Below are positions 1 through 8,612 of a stretch of DNA of 44,928 nt, one piece after another. A program made the translations under genes and the position numbers. Positions within the stretch are counted from its first letter, which is position 1. Each line of letters starts with the position of its first letter. The notes below the pieces were generated by a model. That model had not been told where the DNA came from, did no database searches, and was given only the letters and a program-made list of their open reading frames with translations. The stretch lies in NCBI GenBank assembly GCA_005798445.1, contig SYJG01000340.1, forward strand, positions 1-44,928, read 5' to 3'. The stretch comes from Planctomyces sp. GTDB taxonomy: Bacteria > Planctomycetota > Planctomycetia > Planctomycetales > Planctomycetaceae.

Positions 1-71
1 GTGAACCACATGACCACCCCAAGATCAAAACCATCGACTACAAGCCAAAAAACAAGCACCGCAAACAGTGA
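1..71 (+). CDS. possible C-terminal end of an interrupted gene
   Basis: The frame starting at base 3 is open from the window edge and ends at TGA 69-71, giving 22 codons rich in Lys, His and Arg (ending in NKHRKQ). A basic tail like this would fit the end of a nucleic-acid-binding protein or transposase, but it is too short to assign. The stop overlaps the first copy of a 23-bp direct repeat. It could be chance. Confidence 0.2.
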   Translation, partial: EPHDHPKIKTIDYKPKNKHRKQ

Positions 72-134
72 CTACCTTTGACTGACACTTTGTCACCACG
101 CAACGCCGCGGGTGACTACCTTTGACTGACACTT
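68..134. repeat. 23-bp direct repeat, two copies
   Basis: The 23-bp sequence beginning GTGACTACCTTTGACTGACA occurs at 68-90 and again at 112-134, the starts 44 bp apart, in the same orientation and without mismatch. No gene function is evident. It may be a duplicated end of a lost mobile element or a local duplication. Confidence 0.7.
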
Positions 135-153
135 GGCCCCTAATGGCTCAAAT

Positions 154-200
154 CCCAGGGCTTCGCCCTGGGCTGTCGAGTTCCGCCCCCTTCGGGGCTG
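154..200. repeat. two GC-rich hairpins upstream of the first gene
   Basis: CCCAGGG-CTTC-GCCCTGGG (154-172) is followed by a second GCCCC/GGGGC hairpin around TTC (about 184-198). Both look like REP-type palindromes. The frame can be read through here from 122, but the sequence has no protein-like character, so the downstream ATG at 254 is preferred as the gene start. Confidence 0.6.
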
Positions 201-253
201 AAAACAACGCAACTTCAAAACTGACGTTTCGGGTTAGTGGGACAACACACACC

Positions 254-1444
254 ATGTTTCATTGCAAACTCCAACGACTCGAAGACAACGACCAGTTGCA
301 AGCCGATTGGCGAGACCTGCTGGACCGCGTGCGGACGGAGTTGCGTCTGTTCGGCCCGGAGTGGTACTCGATTTGGAAGCGCACAATCGGCTCGCACGCT
401 CCGTGGACCGGTGACATGCAGTTCGCGACGGTCTACGACGAACAGAACCGGCTGTGCGGTGTGATGCCGATTGGACATCCGAAAGTTGGGCTGTTGCGCG
501 TCAACGCGATGGGTGGCTACTTCCAGCCGTGGCGTTTGGTGCTGGCTGAGCAGACTCACGAGTTCGCCGTTGGCCGTGCGTTGGGTTGGTTCCTGGTCGA
601 GATCGGTTGGAGCATTCTTCAGCTTGGCCCGTGGCCGATGTCACACGAGGCTCATCGCGGAGTCCTCTCAGCGCTCAACGAACTTGAGATGCCGATTCAG
701 CGGCAGAACTCGGATGAGCTGGCCATCGCCGATTTGCCCGCCACCTGGAACGAGTGCCAGGAGACAACGCTCGGCCGCAAGTTCCTCCGTAAAATCCGCA
801 ACTACGAGAACAAACTGGCGAGTGATCATCGCCTCGAATTGCTGCATCTCAGTCACCCGTCCGCGACCGAGACATCCGACCTTCTGGCCGCGCTCGCTCA
901 AGTCGAGCAGCGAAGTTGGTTGGCGAACGATCCGCGCGGCCGACTGCGATTCAGTGGCTCCACCGAACAGCGGTTTTGGTCCGAGCTGATTCAGAACTGG
1001 CTCGCGCCGCAGGATTTCTTCGACAGTTGGTTGTTGCTGGCCGACAACCGGCCGATCAGTTTCGTCGTCGCGGCAACCGTCGGCTCGACGCGGTACGTCA
1101 TCGCGAACAACTACGACGAAGGCTGGAGCAAATACCGCGTCGGCTCGCAGCTTTATCGCCAGATGTTTGAAGAGGGCTACTCGCGCGGCGTGACGCGGTA
1201 CGACTTTGGCACGAACGAACTGCACTACAAAAGTCGTTGGGGAGCCAAGTCCGCAGATCGCGTGGAGTCCTTCACCGTCTCGGTCAATCACATGGTCAGC
1301 GGCTTTTGGAATGCGGGTCTGAAACTTAAGAGCTTGTTTGACGGCGGCCTGCGAAGGCACTCAGCCTCGCATGAGCTTCTCGCTTCCGGCGAACCACGCC
1401 CTGAGCCCGTACCAGCACAACATGAGGAGTTGGTCGCCCGATGA
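254..1444 (+). CDS. FemAB/BioF2-like GNAT acyltransferase (first of three)
   Basis: A 396-residue protein of the BioF2-like acetyltransferase type (double GNAT fold, also called CelD-like or FemAB-like). The C-terminal half has the family's core pattern: a strand with 'LADNRPISFVVAAT', then 'YDEGWSKYRVGSQLYRQM' and 'RYDFGTNELHYKSRWG'. Relatives transfer acyl or aminoacyl groups during cell-wall, cellulose or exopolysaccharide synthesis. No signal peptide or membrane segment is seen, so it is probably cytoplasmic. ATG 254 was chosen because upstream in-frame sequence is hairpin repeat. It overlaps the next gene by ATGA, implying translational coupling. Substrate unknown. Confidence 0.8.
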   Translation: MFHCKLQRLEDNDQLQADWRDLLDRVRTELRLFGPEWYSIWKRTIGSHAPWTGDMQFATVYDEQNRLCGVMPIGHPKVGLLRVNAMGGYFQPWRLVLAEQTHEFAVGRALGWFLVEIGWSILQLGPWPMSHEAHRGVLSALNELEMPIQRQNSDELAIADLPATWNECQETTLGRKFLRKIRNYENKLASDHRLELLHLSHPSATETSDLLAALAQVEQRSWLANDPRGRLRFSGSTEQRFWSELIQNWLAPQDFFDSWLLLADNRPISFVVAATVGSTRYVIANNYDEGWSKYRVGSQLYRQMFEEGYSRGVTRYDFGTNELHYKSRWGAKSADRVESFTVSVNHMVSGFWNAGLKLKSLFDGGLRRHSASHELLASGEPRPEPVPAQHEELVAR

Positions 1445-2640
1445 GTTCATCCTTTTTCACGCTCGATGAGCTGGGCCTGCGATCGGATGAGGATTCGCAG
1501 TCGATCTGCTTGTGCGCGGAGGATGACGACGATCGCGGCTCACTTTCGGTGTTCGAGATCAACGACCTGGCGACTCTCGCGGAACTGCAACCGCTGTGGA
1601 GTGACCTGCTCCACAAGACGCTGCGTCCCGCATTCTGCCAGACGTGGGAATGGCTGCAGCTTTATTGGACTCATTTCGGCGAGCGACAACGGTTGCGAGT
1701 CTTCTGCGTGGAACGCAACGGTGACACGATCGGCCTGACGGTTCTGATCGAGCAACAAACACATGGCCGACGCGAACTGACTCTTCCAAACGTCGGAGTC
1801 GAAATGCTCTGGCCGCTCGGAGTGAATCCGTACTGGTCGTGGCTTGCCGTTGGAAATCAATTGCAAACAGAGCTGACGCGGAAGCACTCTCTTGATCTGC
1901 GTGGACTTCCTGACCCGCAGGACCGCACGTTGGTGGCGTTGAATGCCGCTGGATTGTCGGTTCGCTCGCAGTCGTGGACGAGCACAAGCTTGTTGCGATT
2001 GGACGGCGACTTTGCAGATTTATGGTCGCGAGTCGCTCCGCCGCTACGAAACGTGGTCGAACTCGGCGAGCAACGCCTGGCGACGCTCGGCCCGACCAAC
2101 TTCGTGCGCTTCCGACCCCAAACGACCAGCCACACGCATCCACAGTTTCCAGACGAGCTTTACCAAGACTGTCTGACCATCGCCCTCAACGATGAGCAGC
2201 AATTGGCGCGAGCCGACTCCGTGCTGAACGCTCCCGAACGGCATCAGTTCTTGCGCGATCTGCTTCCGTGGGCGTGGCAACACGCGGCTGCCGACCTGTG
2301 CCTATTGCTCGTTGGATCGCGACCCGTCGCGTTCCGTTTCCACACGTTGGTGCGCGGACATTTGCGAACCGTCTGGACCGGAGTCGATGCCGAATTCCGG
2401 CAACTCCCGCTGGCCACTCTGTTGCTGCATCGCACGCTGCGCGACAGCGCGCAACGCGGCGACGTGGAACTCGATCTCGGCCCGACGCACGCCGATGTCG
2501 CCCGCGATTGGAACGGCACACAGCTTCCGCTGCGACACATCGTCGCCGGAGCCGGCTCAACCTGTAGCCCGACCCCTTGTGGGTCGGATGACTCTCACTG
2601 TGCTCCGAATCTCCCAAGCCACAAGGGCCTGGGCTACTGA
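1441..2640 (+). CDS. FemAB/BioF2-like GNAT acyltransferase (second of three)
   Basis: A 399-residue protein coupled to the preceding gene by an ATGA overlap. It has the two-lobed BioF2-like layout: an N-terminal lobe containing 'RPAFCQTWEWLQLYWTHFGE' and a C-terminal lobe with 'LLLVGSRPVAFRFHTLVRG' and 'DVELDLGPTHADVARDWNG'. It is more divergent than its two neighbours. The last 26 codons are not protein-like: they are translated from a palindromic element (2563-2637) that ends directly at the stop codon, so the natural C-terminus was probably near 'HIVAGAGS'. Likely a partner in a surface-polymer modification operon; substrate unknown. Confidence 0.75.
   Translation: MSSSFFTLDELGLRSDEDSQSICLCAEDDDDRGSLSVFEINDLATLAELQPLWSDLLHKTLRPAFCQTWEWLQLYWTHFGERQRLRVFCVERNGDTIGLTVLIEQQTHGRRELTLPNVGVEMLWPLGVNPYWSWLAVGNQLQTELTRKHSLDLRGLPDPQDRTLVALNAAGLSVRSQSWTSTSLLRLDGDFADLWSRVAPPLRNVVELGEQRLATLGPTNFVRFRPQTTSHTHPQFPDELYQDCLTIALNDEQQLARADSVLNAPERHQFLRDLLPWAWQHAAADLCLLLVGSRPVAFRFHTLVRGHLRTVWTGVDAEFRQLPLATLLLHRTLRDSAQRGDVELDLGPTHADVARDWNGTQLPLRHIVAGAGSTCSPTPCGSDDSHCAPNLPSHKGLGY
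2563..2637. repeat. palindromic element A, copy 1 (inside CDS end)
   Basis: Left arm GTAGCCCGACCCCTTGTGGG and right arm CCACAAGGGCCTGGGCTAC pair imperfectly around about 35 bp. The element is translated as the C-terminal tail of the second acyltransferase and abuts its TGA (2638-2640). A near-identical copy lies at 2722-2797 in the same orientation. Confidence 0.85.
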
Positions 2641-2670
2641 CTGCTCAACAACCCGAAGAATCGATCCTTT

Positions 2671-3990
2671 ATGACCACTGATTTTCCGGTGCTCACCTCC
2701 GACACGAACAGCGCGTCCTCCTGTCGCCCGACCCCTTGTGGGTCGGTCGATCCCACATTGGATCAATCCTCCAGGCCACAAGGGCCTGGGCGACAGGCTG
2801 TCGAGCTCACGTTTCACGTTGTCGATGAAGCCGATCGCCTGCACTTGTCGCAGACCTATTGGCGCTGGTGTGAGCTGTTCGATCGTGACCTCACTTCGCG
2901 TCCGTCGCAACATCCCGATCTTCTGTTCGCGGAGTCGATCGCCGACGTCGTTTTATGTCAGGCCTCTCAAGCGGGCCAAGTGCTCGCGCTTGGCATCCTC
3001 GCTCCGAAGGCGATGTCGCTGCGACAGGCTGGCGGCTTCAGCCTCAAGACGTCTCTGCACGGCTTTCGGCTCGTCGGCAATCGGCTGCTTGGCAACACCG
3101 ACGAAGCGCTGACGCGGCGGATGCTGGCCGCATGCGCGACGTTCGCACGCGAGCATCACGCGACATTTTTGCTGGTCGAAGACGTCGAACGCCACGATCC
3201 GCTCGTTGCCTCGGCCGAATCGCTGCGGGAAAACGGATTCCGCCTGTTCAGTCCGACGGGAATCCAAGAACGGCTGAAGATCGAATTCCCGCCGATTCCG
3301 ACCGACTATTGGACGAAATTCTCGTCGAAGACTCGCAACACGTTCAAACGCAAGCAAAAGAAGATCGGCACAACTCGGCTCGTCCGCATCTCCGAGCCTG
3401 CTCAAATCGCTGAGTTTCTGGAACTGGCGCACACGATCTCGCAACGGACATGGCAGTCGGAAAAGCTCGGACTGCGGATTCACAACAACGACGCGGAACT
3501 GCGGTTCTTCACGGTCCTGGCGACTCAGCAATCGCTGCGTTCCTATCTGCTGTTCGTGGACGACAAACCGGCGGCGTTTTTGATCGGCACACAACACAAG
3601 GGGCAATTCAACTATGAAGAGGTCGGCTACGACCGCGACTTCTCCGACCGCTCTCCTGGCCAAGTGCTGCTGTTGCAGGTGCTCGAAGATTTGTTGAGCG
3701 ACAATCCGCCGCACGTGTTCGACTTCGGCGGCGGTTCGGCCGACTACAAGCAACTGTTCGCGACGACCAAATCGACGAGCGGCACGATCTGGCTGGTCCC
3801 ACCTGGAGTTTGGCCACAACTTTGCCTTGCGTACCTCCGTGGTTGCCGCTTGTTGGATCGCACCGTTCGTATCGTCGCGAAGAAACTCGGAGCGACGACG
3901 CTGCTGCGGCAATTGATTCGAGGCAAACTGGCATACTCGTCGATCGCAGGCAGAAGCGCCGATCTGGCCGAGGATGGAGGTGACGCGTGA
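2671..3990 (+). CDS. FemAB/BioF2-like GNAT acyltransferase (third of three)
   Basis: A 439-residue protein and the clearest family member of the three. It has 'WTKFSSKTRNTFKRKQKKI' at the junction between lobes, 'FVDDKPAAFLIGTQHKGQFN', then 'YDRDFSDRSPGQVLLLQVLE' and 'VFDFGGGSADYKQLFATT', the pattern of the second GNAT-like lobe. Residues about 18-43 are encoded by palindromic element A copy 2, an apparent in-frame insertion near the N-terminus ahead of the conserved fold ('VELTFHVVDEADRLHLSQ'). ATG 2671 lies 30 bp after the previous stop with a weak ribosome site. The end overlaps the deacetylase start by GTGA. Probably transfers an acyl or amino-acid group to a surface glycan or its lipid carrier. 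Confidence 0.8.
   Translation: MTTDFPVLTSDTNSASSCRPTPCGSVDPTLDQSSRPQGPGRQAVELTFHVVDEADRLHLSQTYWRWCELFDRDLTSRPSQHPDLLFAESIADVVLCQASQAGQVLALGILAPKAMSLRQAGGFSLKTSLHGFRLVGNRLLGNTDEALTRRMLAACATFAREHHATFLLVEDVERHDPLVASAESLRENGFRLFSPTGIQERLKIEFPPIPTDYWTKFSSKTRNTFKRKQKKIGTTRLVRISEPAQIAEFLELAHTISQRTWQSEKLGLRIHNNDAELRFFTVLATQQSLRSYLLFVDDKPAAFLIGTQHKGQFNYEEVGYDRDFSDRSPGQVLLLQVLEDLLSDNPPHVFDFGGGSADYKQLFATTKSTSGTIWLVPPGVWPQLCLAYLRGCRLLDRTVRIVAKKLGATTLLRQLIRGKLAYSSIAGRSADLAEDGGDA
2722..2797. repeat. palindromic element A, copy 2 (inside CDS)
   Basis: Left arm TGTCGCCCGACCCCTTGTGG and right arm CCACAAGGGCCTGGGCGACA flank about 35 bp. It differs from copy 1 mainly in the spacer and in compensating arm bases (GTAG/CTAC versus GTCG/CGAC), as expected for a conserved stem. 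It is translated in the N-terminal region of the third acyltransferase. Confidence 0.88.
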
Positions 3991-4694
3991 GTCAACTGCG
4001 ACAACTCCTGAAATCCGCATTCACCGTCGTGTTGCCGAAGTCGCTGCTGCTGACTCGAGGTCCGCGCCTCGCGATTGCCGACGAGCCAATCGAGATCGCG
4101 CTGACGTTCGACGACGGCCCGCATCCCGAACACACGCCGCGGCTGCTCGATGTCCTTGCCAATGCTGGCGTTCGTGGGACGTTTTTCGTCATCGGCGAGC
4201 GCGCCGAGCAACATCCGGAGCTCATCCGCCGCATTGCGGACGACGGACACGAACTCGGCAATCACACCTGGACTCACAGCGAGCCGTCGCTGACTTCTGC
4301 CGTTCGGTTTCTCGGCGAGGTCGCGCTGACGCGACGCCTGATTCAAGACCTCACCGGCCGCGACTGCCGGCTGACACGACCACCCAAAGGGGCATTGACG
4401 ATCGGCAAATCTCTCGGCCTGTGGCGGCAACAGCAAACAGTCGTCTTGTGGAACATCGACCCGAAAGACTTCACGATGCCCGATACCGACGCGATGTCGC
4501 AGTGGATCAGGGGCTATCGCCCGCAATCCGGCGACATCGTGTTGTTGCACGACAATCATTCGCGAGCCGTTATCGCGGTCGAGCAACTTGTCGAGGATCA
4601 TGCATTGCGATTCGCCACATTGTCGAATTGGCTCCGGCCGACCGAATCACCACCCTTTCCCGTGCGAGAACTAGAGGTGGCCGATGTTCGGTGA
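3987..4694 (+). CDS. NodB-type polysaccharide deacetylase (carbohydrate esterase 4)
   Basis: A 235-residue protein consisting of one NodB homology domain, which hydrolyses N-acetyl (or O-acetyl) groups from polysaccharides with a bound metal. Motif 1 is [13 protein letters not shown] (base Asp and metal Asp), motif 2 is [10 protein letters not shown] (metal-binding HxxxH), and RPPKGAL stands for motif 3. There is no clear signal peptide. The start is GTG 3987, overlapping the previous stop and preceded by AGGATGGAGG at 3971-3980. It sits in an acyltransferase operon, which fits modification of an exopolysaccharide or its lipid-linked precursor. Confidence 0.9.
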   Translation: MSQLRQLLKSAFTVVLPKSLLLTRGPRLAIADEPIEIALTFDDGPHPEHTPRLLDVLANAGVRGTFFVIGERAEQHPELIRRIADDGHELGNHTWTHSEPSLTSAVRFLGEVALTRRLIQDLTGRDCRLTRPPKGALTIGKSLGLWRQQQTVVLWNIDPKDFTMPDTDAMSQWIRGYRPQSGDIVLLHDNHSRAVIAVEQLVEDHALRFATLSNWLRPTESPPFPVRELEVADVR

Positions 4695-5967
4695 TTGGTC
4701 AACTCTGATTGGGATCGGTGTCGTGGCCCTCGCCGGCTTTGTCGGACTGCTGTGGCTCGCAATTCAGCAGCGGCACATGCAGCGCTGGTTGCCGAGCTAT
4801 CTCTGGCCACGTCTGGAGGAGAAAGCGGCGCGACGTGAGGCCGCGCGTCGAGTTCAATCCGCCTTGAGCGGCACGGCGCTAGCCGCAGGTCAGCCAAAAG
4901 GACCGACAGCGAGCGCCCTGCCGCTCAACGCCGCCGAGCCGGTCGATGTCTTTCTCGCGATCTGCGACCACTACGAACCACGTTGCTACGGCGCGAGCCA
5001 CGAGACGGCGATCGCTCGCGTCGATCGATGGTGTGCCGAGTATCCCCAATTGTTCAGCCGGTTCCGCGACAGTTCCGGCCGACCGCCACAACACACATTT
5101 TTCTTTCCGCAGGACGAGTATCACCCCGAATACCTCGATCGGCTCGCCGGTCTCTGTGCCGACGGTTGGGGAGATGTCGATATTCACCTGCATCACGACA
5201 ACGACACCGCCGACTCGCTGCGCGAGAGGCTCGAATCCTTTCGCGACACGTTGTTTCATCGGCATGGGTTGCTCCGTCGCGATCCGATCACTGGCGAGAT
5301 CACGTACGGGTTCATTCACGGCAACTGGGCGTTGTGCAACTGTCGTCCGGACGGCCGCTGGTGCGGAGTCGATCAAGAGTTGACGGTGCTCCGCGAGACC
5401 GGCTGCTACGCCGACTTCACGCTGCCATCCGCCCCGACCGACACACAGACACGCACGATCAACAGCATCTACTACGCCAACGACATTCCCGGTCAACGCA
5501 AGTCGCACGACGCCGGCCTGCGTGCTCGTGCCGGAAACGCCTCGCCGCGCGATCATCTGCTGATGATTCAAGGTCCGCTGGAACTCGATTGGTCGCGGCG
5601 CAAACTCGGCTTGATCCCGCGAATTGAAAACGCCGACATTCACGACGGTTTCGCTCCGTCCTGGCGACGCATGCAGTTGTGGTTGCGATCCGGAGTGCAG
5701 GTACTCGGCCAGCCGAATTGGCTGTTCGTCAAACTGCACACGCATGGTTGCAAGGACGGCAACATCGACACGTTACTCGGCCAACCGACGGTTCGATTCC
5801 ACGAAGACTTCGCCCGCGCCGCCGCCGAGCATCCAAACTTCCGATTGCACTACGTCACCGCCTGGGAGATGGCCCAACTCGTCCACGCCGCCGAACAAAA
5901 ACTGGATTGGCTGTCAGTGCTGTCTCCAACCGAAAGCCGAAAGTCAAAGGCCGCTGTATCACACTAG
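4684..5967 (+). CDS. membrane-anchored protein of unknown function, polysaccharide operon
   Basis: A 427-residue protein with one N-terminal transmembrane helix (residues about 7-27), a basic linker, then a conserved soluble domain. That domain has '[11 protein letters not shown]', '[19 protein letters not shown]', '[12 protein letters not shown]', 'GFIHGNWAL' and '[11 protein letters not shown]'. The His/Asp-rich strands recall metal-dependent deacetylases or TIM-barrel hydrolases acting on sugars, but no family was recognised with certainty. It overlaps the deacetylase gene by 11 bp, with GAGGTGG just upstream of its ATG, so it belongs to the same operon. Its TAG stop lies at the edge of a palindromic element. 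Confidence 0.75.
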   Translation: MFGDWSTLIGIGVVALAGFVGLLWLAIQQRHMQRWLPSYLWPRLEEKAARREAARRVQSALSGTALAAGQPKGPTASALPLNAAEPVDVFLAICDHYEPRCYGASHETAIARVDRWCAEYPQLFSRFRDSSGRPPQHTFFFPQDEYHPEYLDRLAGLCADGWGDVDIHLHHDNDTADSLRERLESFRDTLFHRHGLLRRDPITGEITYGFIHGNWALCNCRPDGRWCGVDQELTVLRETGCYADFTLPSAPTDTQTRTINSIYYANDIPGQRKSHDAGLRARAGNASPRDHLLMIQGPLELDWSRRKLGLIPRIENADIHDGFAPSWRRMQLWLRSGVQVLGQPNWLFVKLHTHGCKDGNIDTLLGQPTVRFHEDFARAAAEHPNFRLHYVTAWEMAQLVHAAEQKLDWLSVLSPTESRKSKAAVSH

Positions 5968-6021
5968 CACGACGCGCAAGCGAGTGTTTTTTGTCGGGAC
6001 CACTCGCTTGCGCGTCGTGCT
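5966..6021. repeat. palindromic element B, copy 1 (supplies a stop codon)
   Basis: Perfect inverted repeat with 21-nt arms at 5966-5986 and 6001-6021 (left arm begins AGCACGACGCGCAAGCGAGT) and a 14-nt spacer containing a T run. The stop TAG at 5965-5967 overlaps its edge. A related element with 26-nt arms is at 16338-16408. It could act as a terminator, but the second copy inside a gene argues for a mobile REP-like sequence. Confidence 0.9.
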
Positions 6022-6061
6022 GGTCACAATCCACGAATCGTTCATCTCAGCACAACCTCCA

Positions 6062-7138
6062 ATGTCACCTCACTCCACGACAACACCGATGCAACGAACT
6101 CCGCGTCCTCCGCGCGCCGCTCGCTGGCTCCGTTGGCTGTCGGCGGCACATCTGATCGGTACGGTCGGAGCCTGGCTTCTGATTTGGGAAGTTTCCGAAA
6201 CGCACTGGCTCGGCAGCATCGCGACGTTTCTGCCTCGGTTGCCAGGGCTGTTGCCAGGGCTGCTGTTGCTGGCCGCTTCACTGCTGGCTCGTTCCCGAAC
6301 GTTCTGGCTGAATCTGGCAACGCTGTTGTTCGCATTGGTCACGATCACCGAGTTCAACGTGCCTTGGAACCGCTTGGCCGAATCCGAGTCGCCTGTCGCG
6401 AAAGACGAGCGGACGCTGCGCATCGTGAGTTGCAACGTGCAGAATTTTGCTCCCGACTTCAGTCTCGTGCTGCGCGAGGTGCAGCGGGCAAAACCGGACG
6501 TCGTCGCCTTCCAGGAAGCGATGCGACCTCCCCGTTTGCTGCTCGAACATTTTGAGGGCTGGCACCAGATTCATGTGCGCGGTCTCTGGGTCGGCTCAAA
6601 GTGGCCGCTGCGAATGCTGGGCGAATGTCAGACGGAACTGTTTTCCCACTTGTCGAGCGTGGCCGTCGAAGTCGATGCTCCGTTCGGCAAGTTTGTGCTG
6701 ACGGACCTGCATCTGATGACCGCTCGCAAGTCACTGGTCGAATTGCGTCCGTTGGAATTGCTCAGCGGTGACTCGCAACTGACTCTGGCCGGCGCGACCG
6801 TCGAACGTTCCGAGGAGGCTCGGCAGGTGCGAGCGTTCGTCACCGAGCACCAGTCCGAGTTGCCGCTGATCGTCGTCGGCGACTTCAACATGCCGACGTC
6901 GAGCAGCGTCTATCGCGAGTCGTTCGGCGATCTCACGAATGCCTTCGAGTCGGCCGCCTTCGGTTTCGGCTTTACCGCGCCGTGCAAACGCTTCCGGCAT
7001 TGGCCGAGCAACACGCCGTGGCAGCGCATCGACCACATTCTGGCGAACGACTCGTGGGAGGTTCGCGAATGTCACATCGGGGAGCACGACGGCTCCGACC
7101 ATCGGCTGATCGCCGCCACGCTGCGGCTCCGCAAGTAG
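6062..7138 (+). CDS. membrane-anchored endonuclease/exonuclease/phosphatase-fold protein
   Basis: A 358-residue protein with two to three N-terminal transmembrane helices (residues about 20-100) followed by an EEP domain. The catalytic series is present: 'RIVSCNVQNF' (Asn), 'DVVAFQEA' (Glu), 'LTDLHLMT', 'IVVGDFNMPT' (Asp/Asn) and 'GSDHRLIAA' (terminal Asp-His). The family covers DNases, phosphodiesterases and lipid phosphatases; the YafD-like layout of helices plus EEP suggests a periplasm-facing phosphodiesterase, but the substrate is unknown. ATG 6062 is preferred; ATG 6089 is an alternative. In-frame sequence further upstream is the shadow of the preceding gene and a palindrome. The TAG stop falls within another palindrome. 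Confidence 0.85.
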   Translation: MSPHSTTTPMQRTPRPPRAARWLRWLSAAHLIGTVGAWLLIWEVSETHWLGSIATFLPRLPGLLPGLLLLAASLLARSRTFWLNLATLLFALVTITEFNVPWNRLAESESPVAKDERTLRIVSCNVQNFAPDFSLVLREVQRAKPDVVAFQEAMRPPRLLLEHFEGWHQIHVRGLWVGSKWPLRMLGECQTELFSHLSSVAVEVDAPFGKFVLTDLHLMTARKSLVELRPLELLSGDSQLTLAGATVERSEEARQVRAFVTEHQSELPLIVVGDFNMPTSSSVYRESFGDLTNAFESAAFGFGFTAPCKRFRHWPSNTPWQRIDHILANDSWEVRECHIGEHDGSDHRLIAATLRLRK

Positions 7139-7233
7139 GGTGGGACAAAGCTTGCTTCGAGCGCTGGCCCACCAGGAATCGCCGAGAACATTTGTGGTGT
7201 GCCGGCGCTCGAAGCGAGCTTGTCCCACCCTAC
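7135..7233. repeat. palindromic element C (supplies a stop codon)
   Basis: A long imperfect inverted repeat: it opens GTAGGGTGGGACAAAGCTTG and closes with GAGCTTGTCCCACCCTAC, with GCTTCGAGCGC/GCGCTCGAAGC as an inner stem. The stop TAG of the upstream gene (7136-7138) is part of the left arm. It fills most of the gap before the oxidoreductase gene. The outer arm resembles that of the element at 43301-43380. Confidence 0.88.
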
Positions 7234-7267
7234 ATCCTGCTCGTGTTGCTTCCTAGAATCCGCCGCC

Positions 7268-8545
7268 ATGAGCACTACCCAGAAAAAGCAGCTTCGGGCC
7301 GGCATGGTCGGCATGGGCATGATCTTTGACGAGACGTATCGCCCGTTCTTTGAACGAGCACACGTCGCCGGCGTCTACGACCGGAAGTTCGGAGACGTCG
7401 ATGTGCCGCTGGCCGCCGTCGCCTCGCGAACCGGCAGCCGCGCCGAGAAATATCGAGCCGAAGCCGGCAACTCGATCGGGGCATTCCAGAATTTTTCAGG
7501 CAACGATTGCGTGACGAAGCTGCTCGCATCGGGAGTGGACTTCGCCTGTGTCGCGACTCCCGACAATCGGCACTTCGAGGGGGCCAAGCAAATCCTCGAA
7601 GCGGGAGTGCATCTGCTGATCGAGAAGCCGTCGGTGCTGACGCTGCAAGAACTCGACGAGCTGGTGGCGCTTGCGAAAAAGAAGAACGTGCTGGCGAAGG
7701 TCGTCTACCACAAGCTGCTCGACCCGGATCACAAGCGACTGCGGACGCTCGTCGCCGACAACGTTCTGCAACACGTCAACAACGGCTACTGCTCGCTGCT
7801 GGAACCGAAGTCGATCTCCGGCGGCCAATTCGCCGAGTGGATCAAAGGCCGCAACCCCGGAACGTACGTCGCGGTGCATTACATCAAACTGATCGACTTC
7901 AGCTTCGGCGGCCGATTGAAAACGATCACCGCCACCGGCCAGCGCGGCATCGTTGGACCCAAAGACGGCCCGACGTGGGACAGCAATCAGATGCGGATGG
8001 TCTACGAATACGCCGACGGTCGCGAGGCGGCGTTCGACATCCACACCTCCTGGGTCACGCCTGACAACTTCCCCGGCTACGTCGAGCAGGAAGTTCAGTT
8101 CCGATTCGACAACGGCGTCTGGAACGGCCACTCGCGCAAGCGCGGCATCGAACTGACCGTCGAAGGCAAAACGCCGATCGAACTGAAGACCACGATCAAC
8201 ACGCACTACAACGGCAAGTGTCTGGAACCGTGGGGCGAGCGTGCTCAACGCGGCTACGGTATTGAGGTCATCGAACGCTTCGTTCGAGAACTGGCCTACG
8301 TCGAACACGCCGGCGATCCGTCCGGTCGAGCCGCTCGATTGGCCGAGGTCCAAAAGCTCTCGTACAACGACCTCGCCTCCGACCGTCAAACCGTCGCGGC
8401 CGTGCAAGCCCTCGAAGCGATCCTCGCTCACGCCGCGAACGGCGAACCGGACTGCGTTGTGCGAGTCAACGACTCGAAAGGCGGCCTCGTGCTGTACAGT
8501 CCCGGCTGTGACGAACCCGATGTGTTGTACTCTCCCGCAGTCTGA
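7268..8545 (+). CDS. Gfo/Idh/MocA-family oxidoreductase
   Basis: A 425-residue NAD(P)-dependent oxidoreductase. The N-terminal Rossmann domain begins 'LRAGMVGMGMIFDETY' (a variant of the usual GxGxxG) and continues with 'DFACVATPDNRHFEGAK' and the family signature 'IEKPSVLT' (EKP). The C-terminal half is the substrate-binding domain. No signal peptide, so it is cytoplasmic, unlike the Tat-exported relative at 21727-23055. Such enzymes oxidise or epimerise sugars, inositols and related polyols; the substrate cannot be told from sequence. ATG 7268 directly precedes the conserved Rossmann start; upstream in-frame sequence is palindromic repeat. Confidence 0.9.
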   Translation: MSTTQKKQLRAGMVGMGMIFDETYRPFFERAHVAGVYDRKFGDVDVPLAAVASRTGSRAEKYRAEAGNSIGAFQNFSGNDCVTKLLASGVDFACVATPDNRHFEGAKQILEAGVHLLIEKPSVLTLQELDELVALAKKKNVLAKVVYHKLLDPDHKRLRTLVADNVLQHVNNGYCSLLEPKSISGGQFAEWIKGRNPGTYVAVHYIKLIDFSFGGRLKTITATGQRGIVGPKDGPTWDSNQMRMVYEYADGREAAFDIHTSWVTPDNFPGYVEQEVQFRFDNGVWNGHSRKRGIELTVEGKTPIELKTTINTHYNGKCLEPWGERAQRGYGIEVIERFVRELAYVEHAGDPSGRAARLAEVQKLSYNDLASDRQTVAAVQALEAILAHAANGEPDCVVRVNDSKGGLVLYSPGCDEPDVLYSPAV

Positions 8546-8546
8546 C

Positions 8547-8582
8547 CGGCCGATGGCTGATGGCCGAAAGCCGATGGCCGTT
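8547..8582. repeat. partial GGCCGATGGC-type repeat
   Basis: GGCCGATGGCTGATGGCCGA followed by AAGCCGATGGCCGTTA resembles one half of the inverted repeat at 23097-23193. It lies between the oxidoreductase stop and the small membrane protein, and its ATGs are in frame with the latter but are probably not used. Confidence 0.5.
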
Positions 8583-8612
8583 ATCACAAACACGTCTGGC
8601 AACGAGCTTGCA

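Noticed and set aside
5966-6021. Simple rho-independent terminator
   Set aside because: There is a T run in the loop but none after the stem, and a near-identical palindrome lies inside a coding sequence, so a repeat element is the better reading.
5624-6061. 146-codon N-terminal extension of the EEP-fold protein
   Set aside because: It is the out-of-frame shadow of the preceding gene plus a palindrome; the membrane helices start after ATG 6062.
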